A DNA stretch of 64,000 bases, from positions 203,545 through 267,544 of the forward strand of contig NZ_JMLV01000004.1 of assembly GCF_000686045.1 (NCBI RefSeq). The letters run 5' to 3'. The notes below the pieces were generated by a model that had not been told where the DNA came from, ran no database searches, and saw nothing but the letters and a program-made list of their open reading frames with translations. The stretch is from Fodinicurvata fenggangensis DSM 21160. GTDB taxonomy: Bacteria > Pseudomonadota > Alphaproteobacteria > Kiloniellales > DSM-21159. Made by a program: the position numbers and the translations under genes. Below are positions 17,726-26,504 of the stretch, in pieces. Position 1 is the first letter of the stretch. Each line of letters opens with the position of its first letter.

Positions 17726-18916
17726 TCATCGATGCTCTCTGGCGTTCGGTTCGGCAGAGCGTGGCCGGGACTGTACGGCGAGACAGGAAACAAACATTGC
17801 TCCAAGGGCCAGTCCGCTTGCTGCAAGGGATATCCCGGAAAAGCCATAGACAGCGTACAGATGGCCCATGAACAGAGGCCCTGCAAAAACGGCTGTATAA
17901 GTAACGGCACTGTGTAAGCCCAGGATTGTTCCCCGCGCGTCGGGATGTCGCTCAGAAAGGAGCAGTACTAGGATGTTGAGACCGTAGTGGTTGACTATTC
18001 CCCAAACGAGGGCAGCGCAAAGGGCACCCGCATAGGATTGAGAAGCTGGTATCAGGAGCAGATAGATCATGGCGATTGCAGCAAGCGAGAAGGGGAACAA
18101 CCGGGCCGGCCCGATCCGATCGAGAAGAAAAGTACCAAGGCTTGCGAAGCCGAAGCCTGCTCCATAAGCCAACACGACGGTTCCGGCCAGTGCCGCGTCC
18201 AGTCCCAGAACGAGACGCAGGTGATCTCCAAGGAAGGCATAGACACCATAGAATGCTGACATGTAGCCGAAGCAGATGAGCAGCAGGGCCGGAATACCCG
18301 GCGTCCTGAGCGCCGCCAGAGGCGAGATCTGCTGGGCGTTCGAGGAATTGGCCGGCAGGCGGCATCCGAGAAAGCCGAGTAAAGCCGTGAAGGCGACGAC
18401 CGCCAGAGTAACGTAGGCCCAACGCCATCCGCCGTATTCGGTGATGAATGCAGAGACGGGAACGCCAGCTACCAGCGAAATGGCCCAGCCGTTCAATACC
18501 CGTCCCAGTGCACGGGCTCCCTGCCGCCCGGAGGCCGAACTTGTGGCAGTGGCATAGATTGCAGGCAGCATAATGCCCGCTGAAACGCCTGCGAAGGCCT
18601 GTGCCGTTGCCAGGACCTGCCAACTCTGACTGGCGGCACTGACGAGCAGTGCAGTGGTCAAGACGGTTGCTGTCATGCAAAGCATCCGACGTGCGCCATA
18701 GCGGTCGATCGCCCCGGCGAGGAAAAGAGCAGAAATTGCGGTAGAGATACCATAGGCAGAGATGACGCGTGCGACGACGACGGCTGTGGTGCCGAAATCC
18801 TGTGCAACATCGGTCAGGATCGGACTGAGCACGAAAGAATTGGAGCCTACCACAACTATTCCAAGAATAAGCAAAGGTGTAACAGCCCTTGAGGAAGTGG
18901 TGGTGAAGCTGGACAT
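17726..18916 (-). CDS. MFS transporter (DHA1/AraJ-like)
   Basis: This protein of about 396 residues has 12 predicted transmembrane helices and MFS signatures AGAIDRYGARRMLCM (motif A) and AQAFAGVSAGIMLPAIYA in helix 4, typical of bacterial DHA1 efflux permeases. The start at 18916 (MSSFTTT) is supported by GGAG 7 bp upstream. It is divergent from an Lrp/AsnC regulator, with two near-identical direct repeats in the 79-bp gap. The cargo is unknown; MFS pumps beside Lrp-type regulators often export amino acids or related compounds, but this is context only. Confidence 0.9.
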   Translation of the reverse strand: MSSFTTTSSRAVTPLLILGIVVVGSNSFVLSPILTDVAQDFGTTAVVVARVISAYGISTAISALFLAGAIDRYGARRMLCMTATVLTTALLVSAASQSWQVLATAQAFAGVSAGIMLPAIYATATSSASGRQGARALGRVLNGWAISLVAGVPVSAFITEYGGWRWAYVTLAVVAFTALLGFLGCRLPANSSNAQQISPLAALRTPGIPALLLICFGYMSAFYGVYAFLGDHLRLVLGLDAALAGTVVLAYGAGFGFASLGTFLLDRIGPARLFPFSLAAIAMIYLLLIPASQSYAGALCAALVWGIVNHYGLNILVLLLSERHPDARGTILGLHSAVTYTAVFAGPLFMGHLYAVYGFSGISLAASGLALGAMFVSCLAVQSRPRSAEPNAREHR

Positions 18917-18931
18917 CGCTTGCTCCAGTAG

Positions 18932-18981
18932 TTTATAAAATATGGCATACACTTGCATATACCTTTATAAAATTTGGCATA
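18932..18981. repeat. Direct repeats in the MFS-Lrp divergent promoter
   Basis: TTTATAAAATATGGCATA (18932-18949) recurs as TTTATAAAATTTGGCATA (18964-18981), 17 of 18 identical and 32 bp apart, which is three helical turns. The AT-rich gap contains possible -10 boxes for both genes; for the regulator, TGGCAT and TATAAA are 17 bp apart. The phasing fits cooperative binding by an Lrp/AsnC oligomer. Confidence 0.7.
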
Positions 18982-18995
18982 AAGTGATTTATGGT

Positions 18996-19496
18996 ATGCC
19001 CGATTCAGAAACGAATGAGGTTCGTAAACGCACCGCACCGGTAGAGGTTCCTGACGTAACGGACCGAAGGTTGTTAAGGCTGTTGGCCGAGGATGCCACG
19101 CGGTCTTACGCGGAACTTGGTCGCCTCGTGCATCTGTCTCCTCCTGCGGTGCACGAGCGGGTCAAACGTCTGAAACGCGAAGGTGTGATTACAGGAACAG
19201 TTGCGACACTCGATGGTGCCAAGATTGGATGCCCGCTTTTGAGTTTCATTCACGTGGATACGGATGGCTGGGGCCTGTCGGGACCCGTGCTGGCCTTGCG
19301 GGACCTGGCAGACGTTGAGGAAATCCACACTGTAGCCGGGGATACCTGTCTGATCCTCAAGGTTCGCACCCGAGATACACAGGCATTGGAAGCGCTTCTC
19401 GAACGCCTCTACAGTATCGAGGGTGTACGTGGGACTCGCAGCTTTATCGCCCTGCGCAGCTATCTGGAGCGCGGGCCAAAGCCGGATATTCCATAA
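18996..19496 (+). CDS. Lrp/AsnC family transcriptional regulator
   Basis: This 166-residue regulator has an N-terminal winged HTH (DVTDRRLLRLLAEDATRSYAELG...LSPPAVHERVKRLKREGVI) and a C-terminal ligand-sensing RAM/ActR domain with the conserved VEEIHTVAGDTCLILKVR strand. Family members are octamers that sense amino acids or other small molecules. The start at 18996 (MPDSET) is preferred because an upstream ATG at 18942 would place coding sequence across the promoter repeats. It is divergent from an MFS exporter and likely controls both. Confidence 0.92.
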   Translation: MPDSETNEVRKRTAPVEVPDVTDRRLLRLLAEDATRSYAELGRLVHLSPPAVHERVKRLKREGVITGTVATLDGAKIGCPLLSFIHVDTDGWGLSGPVLALRDLADVEEIHTVAGDTCLILKVRTRDTQALEALLERLYSIEGVRGTRSFIALRSYLERGPKPDIP

Positions 19497-19509
19497 CTAT
19501 CTGTCAGAG

Positions 19510-19938
19510 TCAGTCCCGCACCACCAGGACCGAGCAGTCGGCGTGGCGGACGACGCGCGCCGCGTTGGGGCCCAGCAGGTAGTCCTCGAGGCCCGGGCGC
19601 GTGGAGGCCATGACGATAAGGTCACAGTTGGTCTGTTTTGCGTAGTGCAGGATCTCCTTGTAGATCGTGCCGTGGGCCAGGATGTGCTGGACGCTGATGC
19701 CTTCGGGGACGTGTTCCTTCACGAAGGCATGCAGAGCCTGGTTGCCCTTCTCGAGCGCCTGTTTCTCGTAGTCCCTGGGAAAGAAACTGCCCACCATGCT
19801 GAGACCAAAGTCGGGAAGCACGCTGATGACGTGCAGTGTCGAGCCAAAGGCCTGGGCGTACTCGACAGTCGTTTCCAGGGCCTTCTTGTGGGTGTCGGGA
19901 TCGTCCAGATCCACGGCCAGGAGTATGTCACGATACAT
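19510..19938 (-). CDS. Universal stress protein (UspA family)
   Basis: This single-domain UspA protein of 142 residues begins MYRDILLAVDLDD and ends with the ATP-binding motif GPNAARVVRHADCSVLVVRD, where the spaced glycine and serine match the nucleotide-binding G-2X-G-9X-G(S/T) type with substitutions. It lies 50 bp after the TRAP permease on the same strand. A UspA protein (TeaD) controls the ectoine TRAP transporter TeaABC in Halomonas, so this one may likewise modulate the adjacent transporter (inference). Confidence 0.92.
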   Translation of the reverse strand: MYRDILLAVDLDDPDTHKKALETTVEYAQAFGSTLHVISVLPDFGLSMVGSFFPRDYEKQALEKGNQALHAFVKEHVPEGISVQHILAHGTIYKEILHYAKQTNCDLIVMASTRPGLEDYLLGPNAARVVRHADCSVLVVRD

Positions 19939-19988
19939 GACGGTTTCTTCCGTTCGTGAGGGTTGCCGGCGTGCTCATGGCCAGGACC

Positions 19989-22787
19989 TCAGGCCTGGGC
20001 CCGGGCGGTCTGTCCGCTTTCCCGCGGACGCCGCCGGCGCTGCAGGAACCAGACGCCGCCTGCTAGAAGGAGCGCGGGAATCAGCATGATCTCCCCGGGC
20101 GGTCGATCCGGATTGGGCAATTGGACAGAAGTGACGGTGTAGCCGAAGCCGATGTTGAAGTCGCTGGCCTCGCTGCCCTGGGTTACGCGGTCGATGCGGA
20201 CCTGATCCCCGGCCGTCGAGACATGCAGGCCGGTGTTGGTTGACAGCCGCTCTTCGGGCGTTTCCATGGGCGCGCCCAGGTTCAGCATGACGGTTTTGGT
20301 GACCTCGTCGCCCATGTCGTTGAGGCCCTCGACCTCCATGCGCAGGTATCTGTTGGAAGGGGAGTCTTCGACGATCTCCATGAGCTGCGCCGGCGGTTGC
20401 GGCAGATAGGCTTCCGTGAACTGGTCCAGGAACAGCCCGGGACGGAAGATCATCAATGCGGCCAGCAGCAGGGCGGCGCTTTCCCAGATACGGCTCTTGG
20501 TGACGAAGAAGCCCTGAGTCGCCGCGGCGAAGATCAGCATGGCCAACTGGGCGGTCACGGCGACCAGGATGACATGCGGGATGCTGTCCACTCCGATCAG
20601 CAGCAACTGAGTGTTGAAGATGAAGATGAAGGGCAGGATGACCGTACGCAGGCTGTAGTAGAAGGCCTGGAAACCCGTCTTGATGGGGTCGCCCCGCGAT
20701 ATAGCGGCGGCCGCGAAGGAGGCAAGCCCCACCGGCGGCGTGACGTCGGCCATGATGCCGAAGTAGAAGACGAAGAGGTGGACGGCGATCAAGGGCACCA
20801 CCAGACCGTTCTGTGGACCCAACTCGACGATCACCGGCGCCATGATGGTGGCGACCACAATGTAGTTGGCCGTGGTCGGCAGGCCCATGCCGAGGATCAG
20901 GCAGAGCACGGCCGTGAGGATCAGCATGATCATCAGGTTGCCGCCGGAAACCGTCTCGACGACGCCGGCCAGCACCTGGCTGAGACCCGTCTGGGCGACC
21001 ACACCGACGATGATGCCGGCGGTGGCCGTGGCGACGGCAATGCCGACCATGTTGCGGGCTCCGGCCACGAAGCCGGAGGCAAGGTCCTCAACACCCGCCC
21101 AGGCGGCCCGTCCGACATGGCCGGCCTGGCGGAAGACAGCCAGGATGGGGCGCTGCGTCAAAAGGATGAAGATCATGAAGGCCACGGCATAGAAGGCAGA
21201 GAGCCCCGGCGAGAGCCGCTCGATCATCAGGCACCAGATCAGGATCACCACCGGCAGCAGGAAATAGAGGCCGGACTTGACCGTGGGACCGGCCTCGGGA
21301 AGCTGAAGGATCGGCGCATTGGGGTCGTCAAGGTGCAGTTCCGGCACCCGCGACGCCTGCCAGAGCAGCGCCAGGTAGGCAGCAAGCACCAGCAGCAGGA
21401 TGACGATCAGCGAGGCCTCGCCCGCCACCACCTTGATCCAGCCGATGCCATAGTAGACCAGTCCGGAGAGGATAATCAGGCTGGTGACCGTGATGCCCAC
21501 CCTGACCAGCGTGCCCATCAGTGTGGTTGGATTGCGTTTCGGCAGGCCTTGAAGGCCCATCTTCAGGGCCTCGAGATGGACGATGTAGAGCAGCGCCACG
21601 TAGGTAATGACGGCCGGCAGGAAGGCGTGCTTGATGATCTGGATATAAGGAATGCCCACGTACTCGATCATCAGAAACGCGGCCGCCCCCATGACCGGCG
21701 GCATGATCTGGCCGTTCACGGAGCTGGAGACCTCGATGGCGCCAGCCTGCTCGGCCTTGTAGCCGACCCGCTTCATCAGCGGAATCGTGAAGGTGCCCGT
21801 GGTCACCGTGTTGGCGATGGAGGAGCCGGAAATGATTCCGGTCATGCCGGAGGAGACCACCGCCGCCTTGGCGGGTCCGCCACGCATGTGGCCCAGGAAG
21901 GCGAAGGCAACCTGGATGAAGTAGTTGCCGGCCCCGGCCTTGTCGAGCATCGATCCGAAGAGCACGAAGAGGAACACGAAACTGGTGGAAACCCCCAGGG
22001 CAATGCCGAACACGCCTTCCTGCGTCAGCCACTGCTGGGAGGCCATGCGGCTGAAGGAGGCGCCGCCGTGGGCGATCATGTTCGGCATGTAGGGGCCGGC
22101 AAAAGCATAGACCAGGAAGACCGCCGCAATGCTCGTCAGCGCCGGCCCCAGGGAGCGGCGCGAGGCTTCGAGCAGCAGGATCATGCCGATACCGGACACC
22201 ACCAGGTCTGACAGGATCGGTGCACCCGGGCGCTGGGTCAGCTGTTCGTAGAAGACGAAGAGATAGAGGACACTCGCCACCGCCAGCAGGGCCAACAGCC
22301 AGTCGAGCAGAGGGATGCGGCTGAGCGGCGCCGGGCGAAAGGAGGCCAGGCAGACAAGCAGGGCCGTCAGGCCGGTCGCCGCGAATATGAGGGCGCGCCC
22401 ACCGTCATCGCCAAGAAACGCCATGACTGCGTAGACGAGCGTGACAAGGCCGCCGATGCCGAAAAGGCTGCTGAAGATAGGATAGCCCCGGGCGCTGCTG
22501 ATCATGCCCGGGAAGGACAGGAAGGCCAGGAAAATGGCGAAGGCCAGGTGTATGGAGCGGGCCTGTGTGGAGTTGAAGATGCCGAACCCGAGAATGAAGG
22601 GCAGGGGAGAGGCGATCCAGACCTGGAAGGCCGACCAGAGAAAGGCCACCGTGAGGATCAAGCGTTTCGGAAAGCCTTCGGGCACACGGGCGCCGGTTTC
22701 AATCTTGGCGACCAGATCCTGTGCCGTGTCCTGGGAAGTTGCCGTGCCCTGGGAACTTTGGGTGTTGCCCGTTTCGCTGTTCGTCAT
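19989..22787 (-). CDS. TRAP transporter permease, 4TM/12TM fusion
   Basis: This 932-residue inner-membrane protein is the fused small-plus-large permease of a TAXI-type TRAP transporter, which imports organic acids using an ion gradient. About 18 hydrophobic segments are visible. DctM-type signatures include GGPAKAAVVSSGMTGIISGS, ANTVTTGTFTIPLMKRVGY and LGMGLPTTANYIVVATIMAP. The C terminus carries a periplasmic DUF3394-like domain (about 800-905) followed by a last helix and an RRRRRPRE tail. Its binding protein is encoded just upstream, with a terminator in the gap that may lower permease expression relative to the binding protein. Confidence 0.95.
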   Translation of the reverse strand: MTNSETGNTQSSQGTATSQDTAQDLVAKIETGARVPEGFPKRLILTVAFLWSAFQVWIASPLPFILGFGIFNSTQARSIHLAFAIFLAFLSFPGMISSARGYPIFSSLFGIGGLVTLVYAVMAFLGDDGGRALIFAATGLTALLVCLASFRPAPLSRIPLLDWLLALLAVASVLYLFVFYEQLTQRPGAPILSDLVVSGIGMILLLEASRRSLGPALTSIAAVFLVYAFAGPYMPNMIAHGGASFSRMASQQWLTQEGVFGIALGVSTSFVFLFVLFGSMLDKAGAGNYFIQVAFAFLGHMRGGPAKAAVVSSGMTGIISGSSIANTVTTGTFTIPLMKRVGYKAEQAGAIEVSSSVNGQIMPPVMGAAAFLMIEYVGIPYIQIIKHAFLPAVITYVALLYIVHLEALKMGLQGLPKRNPTTLMGTLVRVGITVTSLIILSGLVYYGIGWIKVVAGEASLIVILLLVLAAYLALLWQASRVPELHLDDPNAPILQLPEAGPTVKSGLYFLLPVVILIWCLMIERLSPGLSAFYAVAFMIFILLTQRPILAVFRQAGHVGRAAWAGVEDLASGFVAGARNMVGIAVATATAGIIVGVVAQTGLSQVLAGVVETVSGGNLMIMLILTAVLCLILGMGLPTTANYIVVATIMAPVIVELGPQNGLVVPLIAVHLFVFYFGIMADVTPPVGLASFAAAAISRGDPIKTGFQAFYYSLRTVILPFIFIFNTQLLLIGVDSIPHVILVAVTAQLAMLIFAAATQGFFVTKSRIWESAALLLAALMIFRPGLFLDQFTEAYLPQPPAQLMEIVEDSPSNRYLRMEVEGLNDMGDEVTKTVMLNLGAPMETPEERLSTNTGLHVSTAGDQVRIDRVTQGSEASDFNIGFGYTVTSVQLPNPDRPPGEIMLIPALLLAGGVWFLQRRRRPRESGQTARAQA

Positions 22788-22865
22788 GCCAAGCCCCGAA
22801 TGCCTTCACCCCTTGTCCCGCCAAGTCGTGTGCCCAGGGGCAAGCAGATGAATGAAAAACGGAAG

Positions 22866-22898
22866 AAAAACCGGGGACGCGAGAGGCGCCCCCGGTTT
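22866..22898 (-). terminator. Terminator/attenuator between TAXI and permease genes
   Basis: On the minus strand AAACCGGGG (22890-22898) pairs with CCCCGGTTT (22868-22876), with extra GC pairs in the loop region, and is followed by a T-run (22866-22870). It lies between binding-protein and permease genes on the same strand, so it probably gives partial termination and excess binding protein. Confidence 0.75.
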
Positions 22899-22909
22899 CA
22901 GGTCAAAGC

Positions 22910-23896
22910 TTACTCTTCGAGGAGGCCTTCTTCCTCGAAGTACTTCTTGGCACCGTCATGCATCGGTGCGGAACTGCCGTCGTTGGCCATGGCGTTTGCC
23001 TCCAGGACCTCGAAGGCCGGGTGGAGACCCTTGAAGGTGTCCAGGTTGTCGAAGACTGCCTTGGTCACCTGATAGACGGCATCCTCGGGCACGTCGCTGG
23101 AAGTCACGAGGGTCGCGCCGACGCCGAAGGTGTTCACGTCCTCTTCGTTATTGTACATGCCGGCCGGGATGGTGGCGCTGAAGTAGTAGGGATATTCCTC
23201 GACCACCTGGTCGATGACCTCGCCTTCCACCGGCACCAGGACGGCGTCGCAAGTGGCGATCGGTTCCTCGATGGAGCCGCTGGGGTGGCCGACAGAGAAG
23301 ACGAAGGCGTCATAGTTGTTGTCACAGAGCGCCTGCGCCTGTTCGCGGGACGGCAGCTCCGAGGTCTGCTCGAAGTCGTCCTGGGTCCAGCCGTATTCCT
23401 CCATCAGAAGGTCCATGATGTTGCGCTGGCCGGAACCGGGATTGCCGATGTTGACGCGCTTGCCCTTCAGGTCCTCGAAGCTCTCGATGCCGGCGTCGGG
23501 ACGGGCCACAACGGTGAAGGGCTCGGGATGCAGCGAAAAGACGGAGCGCAGGTTCTCGTTCGGGCCGGCATCCTCCATGGCGCCCTCGCCATTGTAGGCG
23601 AAGTACTGCACGTCGGACTGGGCCACGCCGAAGTCCAGTTCGCCTTCGCGGATGGCGTTCACATTGAACACCGAGCCGCCGGTGCTTTCCGCTGAGCAGC
23701 GGATGCCGTGGTCCGCGCGGCCCTGGTTGACCAGACGGCAGATCGCACCGCCTGCGGGATAGTAGACGCCGGTGACACCGCCGGTGCCGATGGTGACGAA
23801 GCGCTGATCCTGAGCATGAGCTTCAGGTGTCGCCAGGCTTCCGTAAGCCCCGGCCGCGAGTGCGGCAACGGCGGCTGTGAGTGCGATTTTCTTCAT
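22910..23896 (-). CDS. TAXI family TRAP transporter substrate-binding protein
   Basis: This 328-residue periplasmic protein has a signal peptide (1-28, ending AHAQD) and the TAXI-family core: [24 protein letters not shown], then [30 protein letters not shown] and [26 protein letters not shown] proteins deliver ligands, often glutamate, dicarboxylates or unknown organic acids, to fused TRAP permeases; the ligand here is unknown. It is the first gene of the TAXI-permease-UspA operon and lies downstream of the response regulator-transaminase-BKACE genes on the same strand. Confidence 0.95.
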   Translation of the reverse strand: MKKIALTAAVAALAAGAYGSLATPEAHAQDQRFVTIGTGGVTGVYYPAGGAICRLVNQGRADHGIRCSAESTGGSVFNVNAIREGELDFGVAQSDVQYFAYNGEGAMEDAGPNENLRSVFSLHPEPFTVVARPDAGIESFEDLKGKRVNIGNPGSGQRNIMDLLMEEYGWTQDDFEQTSELPSREQAQALCDNNYDAFVFSVGHPSGSIEEPIATCDAVLVPVEGEVIDQVVEEYPYYFSATIPAGMYNNEEDVNTFGVGATLVTSSDVPEDAVYQVTKAVFDNLDTFKGLHPAFEVLEANAMANDGSSAPMHDGAKKYFEEEGLLEE

Positions 23897-24312
23897 TGTC
23901 CGTATCCTTCTTTACTGCTGAATCCTGAGATCGGAGAGCCCGTGATGCACCCGGCCATTGTCAGGCCGGCGACGGCCGGCAGCAGGCCATTGGCGATTGT
24001 CCGGGACGGATGCGAGCAGCCCCGCAAACCGGCCACGAAAGCGTGGCGATCCCGAAGTCGTCCGGAAAACGGTATTCCACCTATGGTCATGGCCTCTGCC
24101 GGCGTTTCCCAAGGCTCACCTGTTCACTGTTGTTGTTTGGCGGCATCTTCTGCGCCGCCTTTCAAGGTAAAATTAAACACCTTTTTGGCTCCGGCGCCAC
24201 CCCCAAATGCGGCGTGCCTGCGCCGCCGGTCAAGGGTGGCCGGACAGGCGGAATCTGCAATCTAAAGGAGAGGTTGTAAACAGCCGGCCTGAAGCGGTGC
24301 GCCAGCCCGGTC
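23897..24312. other. Non-coding gap upstream of the TAXI gene
   Basis: These 416 bp hold no convincing gene. Short frames present overlap each other on both strands and look like chance. An AT-rich patch near 24165-24195 is the likeliest promoter area for the minus-strand TAXI operon, but I see no good box pair. Confidence 0.5.
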
Positions 24313-25158
24313 TCAACTGTCCTGCGGGAACGCCAGCATTTCTCGTGCCGTGGCGGCATCAGCCAGGGGGCGGCCGATGGTTTTCGCTGCCGCGGCAGCG
24401 GCGCGGACCAGGGCGGCGTTGTCCGGGGCCGTTCCCCCACTGGGCAGGTGCAGATTGTTCTCGAAGCCCACCCGTGCATGTCCGCCCAGGGCGGCTGCTG
24501 CTGCGGCACAAGCGCACTCGCGTGGCCCAAAGGCGCAGACGGCCCAGATGTGCGCCTTGCTGTTGGCCTCGAGGAAAGGAAGCAGTTCGCTGGGGTGCGA
24601 GGTCATATCCTGGCTGTAGCGGCCCAGGACGAAGAGTACGAAATGCCGGCGGGCGGGAATGATGCCGCGCTCGGTCAGGTCGTTGAAGCGCCGCAGGTCC
24701 TCCACGTCGTAGAGGATGAACTGAGGCGAGATACCTGCCTCGTCCAGCCAGGCCATGAAATGGCTGGCCTCCTCCTCCGCCTCGGCATCGGGCACCAGTT
24801 CGCGGACCGAAAGGCTGACGGCCTCGGGCTCCACGGCGCGCACGCAATTCATTTGCTGATGCCGGTCATAGAGGCCGACGGCCTCGGTGGTGATCTGGAT
24901 GATCAGGTCCTGGCCCACCGCCTCACGGACGGCGGCGATGGCTTCACGGTAACGGCCGGCATCCAGGCTGTGGCGTTCCGCGTCGTCGCGCACGTGCAGG
25001 TGCAGCAGGCTGGCGCCTGCCTTGTGGCAGTCCCGCGCCGTCGCGGCCAACTCCTCGGGCGTGATGGGGACGCGTTTGTGATCGGCCTTCGTCTTGCGCG
25101 CCCCGTTGGGCGCCACCGCCAGGATCAGGGGGTCCCAATCCTCCATTGAGGCTGTCAT
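24313..25158 (-). CDS. BKACE family beta-keto acid cleavage enzyme (DUF849)
   Basis: This 281-residue TIM-barrel enzyme belongs to the family founded by 3-keto-5-aminohexanoate cleavage enzyme (Kce). It condenses a beta-keto acid with acetyl-CoA to give acetoacetate and a new acyl-CoA. Zinc ligands are visible in SLLHLHVRDD (the HLH pair) and the glutamate of GFENNLHLPSG; the N-terminal ILAVAPNGARKTKADHKRVPITPEEL is also typical. The specific beta-keto substrate is set by pocket residues I cannot assign. Its ATG overlaps the transaminase stop by 4 bp, so the two enzymes are translationally coupled and probably work in sequence. Confidence 0.92.
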   Translation of the reverse strand: MTASMEDWDPLILAVAPNGARKTKADHKRVPITPEELAATARDCHKAGASLLHLHVRDDAERHSLDAGRYREAIAAVREAVGQDLIIQITTEAVGLYDRHQQMNCVRAVEPEAVSLSVRELVPDAEAEEEASHFMAWLDEAGISPQFILYDVEDLRRFNDLTERGIIPARRHFVLFVLGRYSQDMTSHPSELLPFLEANSKAHIWAVCAFGPRECACAAAAAALGGHARVGFENNLHLPSGGTAPDNAALVRAAAAAAKTIGRPLADAATAREMLAFPQDS

Positions 25159-26495
25159 GGATTCCCTCCAATTTCATGAATGGCAGCTTGCACGGCCCCT
25201 TCGAGTCGCTCGAGAATCTCCTCAATTTGCTGTGCGCCAATGATGAAAGGTGGGGCCAGCAGGATGTGGTCGCCGGACTGTCCGTCCTTGGTGCCGCCGT
25301 TGGGATAGCACATCAGACCGTGCTCCATGGCCTGCGCCTTGATCCGGGCAAACAGCTTGTGCGAGGGATCGAAGGGCTGTTTCGTCGCGCGATCCTGGAC
25401 CAGCTCGATGCCGAGGAAGAGCCCGCGCCCCCGTATGTCGCCGACGTGGGGGTGATTGCCGAAGCGCGCCTCGAGCCCCTGGCGCAGCCTTGCGCCCTGT
25501 TGCTGCACATTCTCCAGCAGGCCCTCGCGTTCGATTGTGCGCTGGACTTCCAGTGCGCCGGCGCAGGCTGTGGCATGGCCGATGTAGGTGAAGCCGTGCT
25601 GGAAGGCGCCGCTGCCGCCGACGATGGTGTCGTGAATCTCGTCCGACAGCAGGCAGGCGCCGATAGGCTGGTAACCCGCGCCCAGGCCCTTGGCACAGGT
25701 CAGCAGATCGGGAACCACGCCGTCCTCATCGCAGGCGAAGAGGCGCCCGGTGCGGCCCATGCCGCTCATGATCTCGTCCAGGATCAGCAGGATGCCGTGA
25801 CGGTCGCAGATCTCGCGGATTCGCTTGAGGTAACCGGGCACGGGCTCGACGGCGCCCAGGGTCGCACCGACCACCGTTTCGGCCACGAAGGCAATGACGG
25901 TTTCCGGGCCCAGTTCGCGAATTTTGGCGTCCAGCTCGTCGGCCAGGCGCTGGGCGTAGGCGGCGTCGCTCTCCTCGGCCGGCTGTTCGCGATAGGGGTA
26001 ACAGGGCGAGACGTGATTGGCGGGCAGCAGGATGGGTTCGTAGACCGCGCGGCGCCCGGGGTTACCGCCAATGGAAAGCGCCCCCAGGGTGTTGCCGTGA
26101 TAGCTCTGCCGCCGGGCAATGAAATGCCGGCGCTGCGGTTCGCCCTTTTCGTAGAAGTACTGCCGCGCCAGCTTCATGGCTGTCTCGTTGGCCTCCGAAC
26201 CACCAGAGACGAAGTAGGCCTTGTTCAGGTTGCCCGGCGCGCGGGCCGTCAGGTGCTCGGCCAGGTCCTCGGAGGGCTGATTGGCGAAGAACCCGGTGTG
26301 TGCGTAGGGCAATTTGTCCAGCTGGTCCTTGATGGCCTCGACCACGGCCTTGTGGCTGTGGCCCAGGCAGGACACGGCCGCGCCACCCGAGGCGTCCAGG
26401 TAGCGCTTGCCGTTGCTGTCGATCACATAGGGGCCATCGCCACTTACGGCGAGGGGCAAGGACTGGCGGGGTTGGCGGTGCAGTATGGCTGTCAT
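25155..26495 (-). CDS. Class III aminotransferase (PLP-dependent)
   Basis: This 446-residue fold-type I PLP enzyme of the aspartate aminotransferase family, class III, acts on omega- or beta-amino groups. Seen are AYFVSGGSEANETAMKLARQ (phosphate binding), the LILDEIMSGMGRTG aspartate that contacts the pyridine nitrogen, and the Schiff-base lysine in LLTCAKGLGAGYQPIGA. Substrate is not defined by motif. It begins 9 bp after the response regulator stop and overlaps the BKACE start, forming a three-gene operon. A plausible job is converting an amino acid to the beta-keto acid that BKACE then cleaves (inference). Confidence 0.93.
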   Translation of the reverse strand: MTAILHRQPRQSLPLAVSGDGPYVIDSNGKRYLDASGGAAVSCLGHSHKAVVEAIKDQLDKLPYAHTGFFANQPSEDLAEHLTARAPGNLNKAYFVSGGSEANETAMKLARQYFYEKGEPQRRHFIARRQSYHGNTLGALSIGGNPGRRAVYEPILLPANHVSPCYPYREQPAEESDAAYAQRLADELDAKIRELGPETVIAFVAETVVGATLGAVEPVPGYLKRIREICDRHGILLILDEIMSGMGRTGRLFACDEDGVVPDLLTCAKGLGAGYQPIGACLLSDEIHDTIVGGSGAFQHGFTYIGHATACAGALEVQRTIEREGLLENVQQQGARLRQGLEARFGNHPHVGDIRGRGLFLGIELVQDRATKQPFDPSHKLFARIKAQAMEHGLMCYPNGGTKDGQSGDHILLAPPFIIGAQQIEEILERLEGAVQAAIHEIGGNP

Positions 26496-26504
26496 GCCGG
26501 AAGC

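Noticed and set aside
20397..22211. A 604-residue plus-strand open frame opposite the TRAP permease
   Set aside because: Composition is dominated by Asp, His, Gly and Arg with no motif, as expected for the complement of a membrane protein gene.
23893..24112. Short minus-strand frames of 65-66 residues upstream of the TAXI gene
   Set aside because: Two frames overlap each other, neither has a domain, and both lie in probable promoter sequence.
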